Shown piece after piece: positions 6,630 to 7,702 of a stretch of 7,702 nucleotides of DNA. The translations under genes and the position numbers were made by a program. The DNA comes from SIG673 sp964570105. Lineage in GTDB: Bacteria; Bacillota; Clostridia; Oscillospirales; CAG-272. The stretch covers positions 1 through 7,702 of the forward strand of contig CAZMWM010000091.1 of assembly GCA_964570105.1 (NCBI GenBank), in the 5' to 3' direction. The stretch's first letter is position 1, and every line of letters starts with the position of its first letter. The notes below the pieces were generated by a model. It did not search any database. It was not told where the DNA came from and saw only the letters and a program-made list of their open reading frames with translations.

Positions 6630-7616
6630 TTATTTCCCCGTGTAGTTGTAATTTATAGTGTATCCTCCGGTGGAAGTATCCCAACCACTTCCCTTGCTTA
6701 TTGCATTCCATTCTTTTTTACTGCCGGTGTAATTTATAGTCTTAAGGCTACTGCAATGCCAGAATGCATAACTTCCTATGCTCGTTACACTATCAGGTAT
6801 CGTTATGCTCGTAAGACTACTGCAATAGTAGAACGCAAAGCTTCCTATGATTTTTACACTATTGCCTATAGTTACACTCGCAAGCTCACTGCAACCGTAG
6901 AACGCAGAGTCTCCTATGCTTTTTACACTATTGCCTATAGTTACACTCGTAAGACTACTGCAACCGTAGAACGCAGAGTCTCCTATGCTTTTTACACCAT
7001 TGCCTATAGTTACACTCGTAAGACTACTGCAACCAGAGAACGCATCTTCTCTTATAGTTATTACACCTTCGGGTATAGTTATGCTTGTAAGACTACTGCA
7101 ATGGTAGAACGCAGAACCTCCTATGCTCTTTACACCGTCGCCTATAGTTACACTCGTAAGTTTACTGCAATTGGAGAACACACCACTTCCTATACTCGTT
7201 ACACTATCGGGTATAGTTATGTTCGTAAGGCTACTGCAACCGTAGAACGCAAAGCTCCCTATACTTTTTACACTATCGCCTATAGTTACACTCGTAAGAC
7301 TATTGCAATAGTAGAACGCATATTCTCCTATGCTCTTTACAGGTTTGCCTAAATATGTCGATGGAATGACCGCCTTTAAACCAGTGCCGTTATAGCTCAC
7401 CAAACAATAGGAAGCCCCATCATCGTTAAGCTCAAATTCAAAATCGCTCACGGGCGACGGTTCGGTAAGACCGGCTTCATCGGAGTTTCCGTCTCCACCG
7501 TCATCTGTATTATCATTTGGCTCTCCATCATCCGGGATAGTCTCACCGCACCCGGTCACAAGCATCACCGCCGCCAGCAATACGCAAGCTAAGAGTATCG
7601 CTATCAACTTTTTCAT
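6630..7616 (-). CDS. BspA-like leucine-rich-repeat surface lipoprotein
   Basis: This 328-residue predicted lipoprotein is probably exported and anchored on the outer face of the membrane. It starts with a lipoprotein signal peptide: a basic MKK, a hydrophobic core and the lipobox VTGC with lipidated Cys23. A flexible linker rich in Asp, Glu and Gly follows (about 24-58), then a capping segment. From residue 95 there are eight exact-length 23-residue repeats of the LRR_5/BspA kind (pattern SIGxxAFxxCSSLTSVTIGxxV), a partial ninth, and the usual C-terminal cap with YTGSKKEWNAI. In known proteins this type serves adhesion or binding, but no ligand can be inferred here. ATG 7616 is chosen because AGGAG (7634-7630) precedes it; an in-frame ATG at 7664 lies upstream of the predicted transcription start. 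The gene is lower in G+C than its neighbours and has its own promoter and terminator. Confidence 0.92.
   Translation of the reverse strand: MKKLIAILLACVLLAAVMLVTGCGETIPDDGEPNDNTDDGGDGNSDEAGLTEPSPVSDFEFELNDDGASYCLVSYNGTGLKAVIPSTYLGKPVKSIGEYAFYYCNSLTSVTIGDSVKSIGSFAFYGCSSLTNITIPDSVTSIGSGVFSNCSKLTSVTIGDGVKSIGGSAFYHCSSLTSITIPEGVITIREDAFSGCSSLTSVTIGNGVKSIGDSAFYGCSSLTSVTIGNSVKSIGDSAFYGCSELASVTIGNSVKIIGSFAFYYCSSLTSITIPDSVTSIGSYAFWHCSSLKTINYTGSKKEWNAISKGSGWDTSTGGYTINYNYTGK
6726..7334 (-). repeat. 69-bp tandem repeat array coding the leucine-rich repeats
   Basis: Eight full 69-base units (7334-6783) and a partial ninth (6782-6726) code the 23-residue repeats, with no insertions or deletions between units. 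Two neighbouring units, 6891-6959 and 6960-7028, differ at a single base (6929 T, 6998 C), which changes Ser to Gly. The other units are more diverged, pointing to one recent duplication. Confidence 0.93.
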
Positions 7617-7628
7617 TTTTTTGATTTC

Positions 7629-7634
7629 TCTCCT
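7629..7634 (-). promoter_or_regulatory. Ribosome binding site that selects the LRR lipoprotein start
   Basis: AGGAGA (7634-7629) lies 12 bases before ATG 7616, the same sequence and spacing seen before fkp. The resulting protein begins with a normal lipoprotein signal, whereas the longer frame would add 16 residues ahead of it. Confidence 0.8.
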
Positions 7635-7642
7635 TTTTGTGT

Positions 7643-7655
7643 TCAATAGTATTGA
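7643..7655. promoter_or_regulatory. Operator-like palindrome just after the LRR promoter
   Basis: TCAATA (7643-7648) and TATTGA (7650-7655) form a perfect inverted repeat around one base, at about +4 to +16 of the predicted transcript. The 8-base TCAATAGT recurs at 7690-7697, overlapping the -35 box. A repressor binding both would cover the promoter, but no known regulator is recognised and the sequence is A+T-rich. Confidence 0.35.
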
Positions 7656-7664
7656 TTTAACCAT

Positions 7665-7693
7665 ATTATAACACCGGAGCTGAAATTTGTCAA
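7665..7693 (-). promoter_or_regulatory. Sigma-A promoter for the LRR lipoprotein gene
   Basis: TTGACA (7693-7688) and TATAAT (7670-7665) are 17 bases apart on the minus strand, with TGT before the -10. Both boxes are perfect. The start should fall near 7658, about 42 nt before ATG 7616. Confidence 0.9.
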
Positions 7694-7702
7694 TAGTTCA
7701 CA

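Noticed and set aside
6756..7352. A 198-codon open frame on the plus strand across the LRR array, with its own 23-residue repeat rich in Tyr, Thr and Arg.
   Set aside because: It is the antisense shadow of the 69-base coding repeats: a period divisible by three keeps the opposite frame open. It has no ribosome binding site or promoter, and the sense frame has a signal peptide and a known fold.

Overview
The window reads as a piece of a Firmicutes (probably Clostridia, gut-type) chromosome. The evidence is AGGAG-type ribosome binding sites before every main gene, promoters of plain sigma-A type (TTGACA, 17 bp, TATAAT or TAGAAT), short intrinsic terminators, and a BspA-type leucine-rich-repeat lipoprotein. 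Bacteroidota, where the Fkp enzyme is best known, use a different promoter sequence and rarely show such strong Shine-Dalgarno sites. No mobile element, tRNA, rRNA or CRISPR array was seen, and taxonomy cannot be fixed further from the sequence alone.

Layout. Bases 1-84 hold no supportable gene. A consensus extended -10 promoter (85-113) drives a plus-strand pair: a bifunctional fucokinase / fucose-1-phosphate guanylyltransferase (161-3184), then after 65 bases a GH127-type glycoside hydrolase with a ricin-like C-terminal tail (3250-5532). A hairpin at 5559-5597 ends this unit. It also ends a convergent minus-strand gene for a TIM-barrel sugar isomerase/epimerase (6373-5576), whose last codons lie inside the hairpin. 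That gene has its own promoter (6556-6528) and a leader of about 150 nt with a short direct repeat and a possible 46-codon ORF. Further right, a third minus-strand unit with its own consensus promoter (7693-7665) and terminator (6622-6591) encodes a secreted lipoprotein with eight full 23-residue leucine-rich repeats and a partial ninth.

How the genes may work together. The first three proteins lack signal peptides and look like cytoplasmic carbohydrate enzymes. The hydrolase would cut an imported glycoside, Fkp would convert L-fucose (or a sugar of the same configuration) to its GDP form for glycan building, and the isomerase could handle another released sugar. This link is inferred from gene order. 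The lipoprotein is separately transcribed, lower in G+C, and probably acts at the cell surface; nothing in the sequence ties it to the sugar genes.
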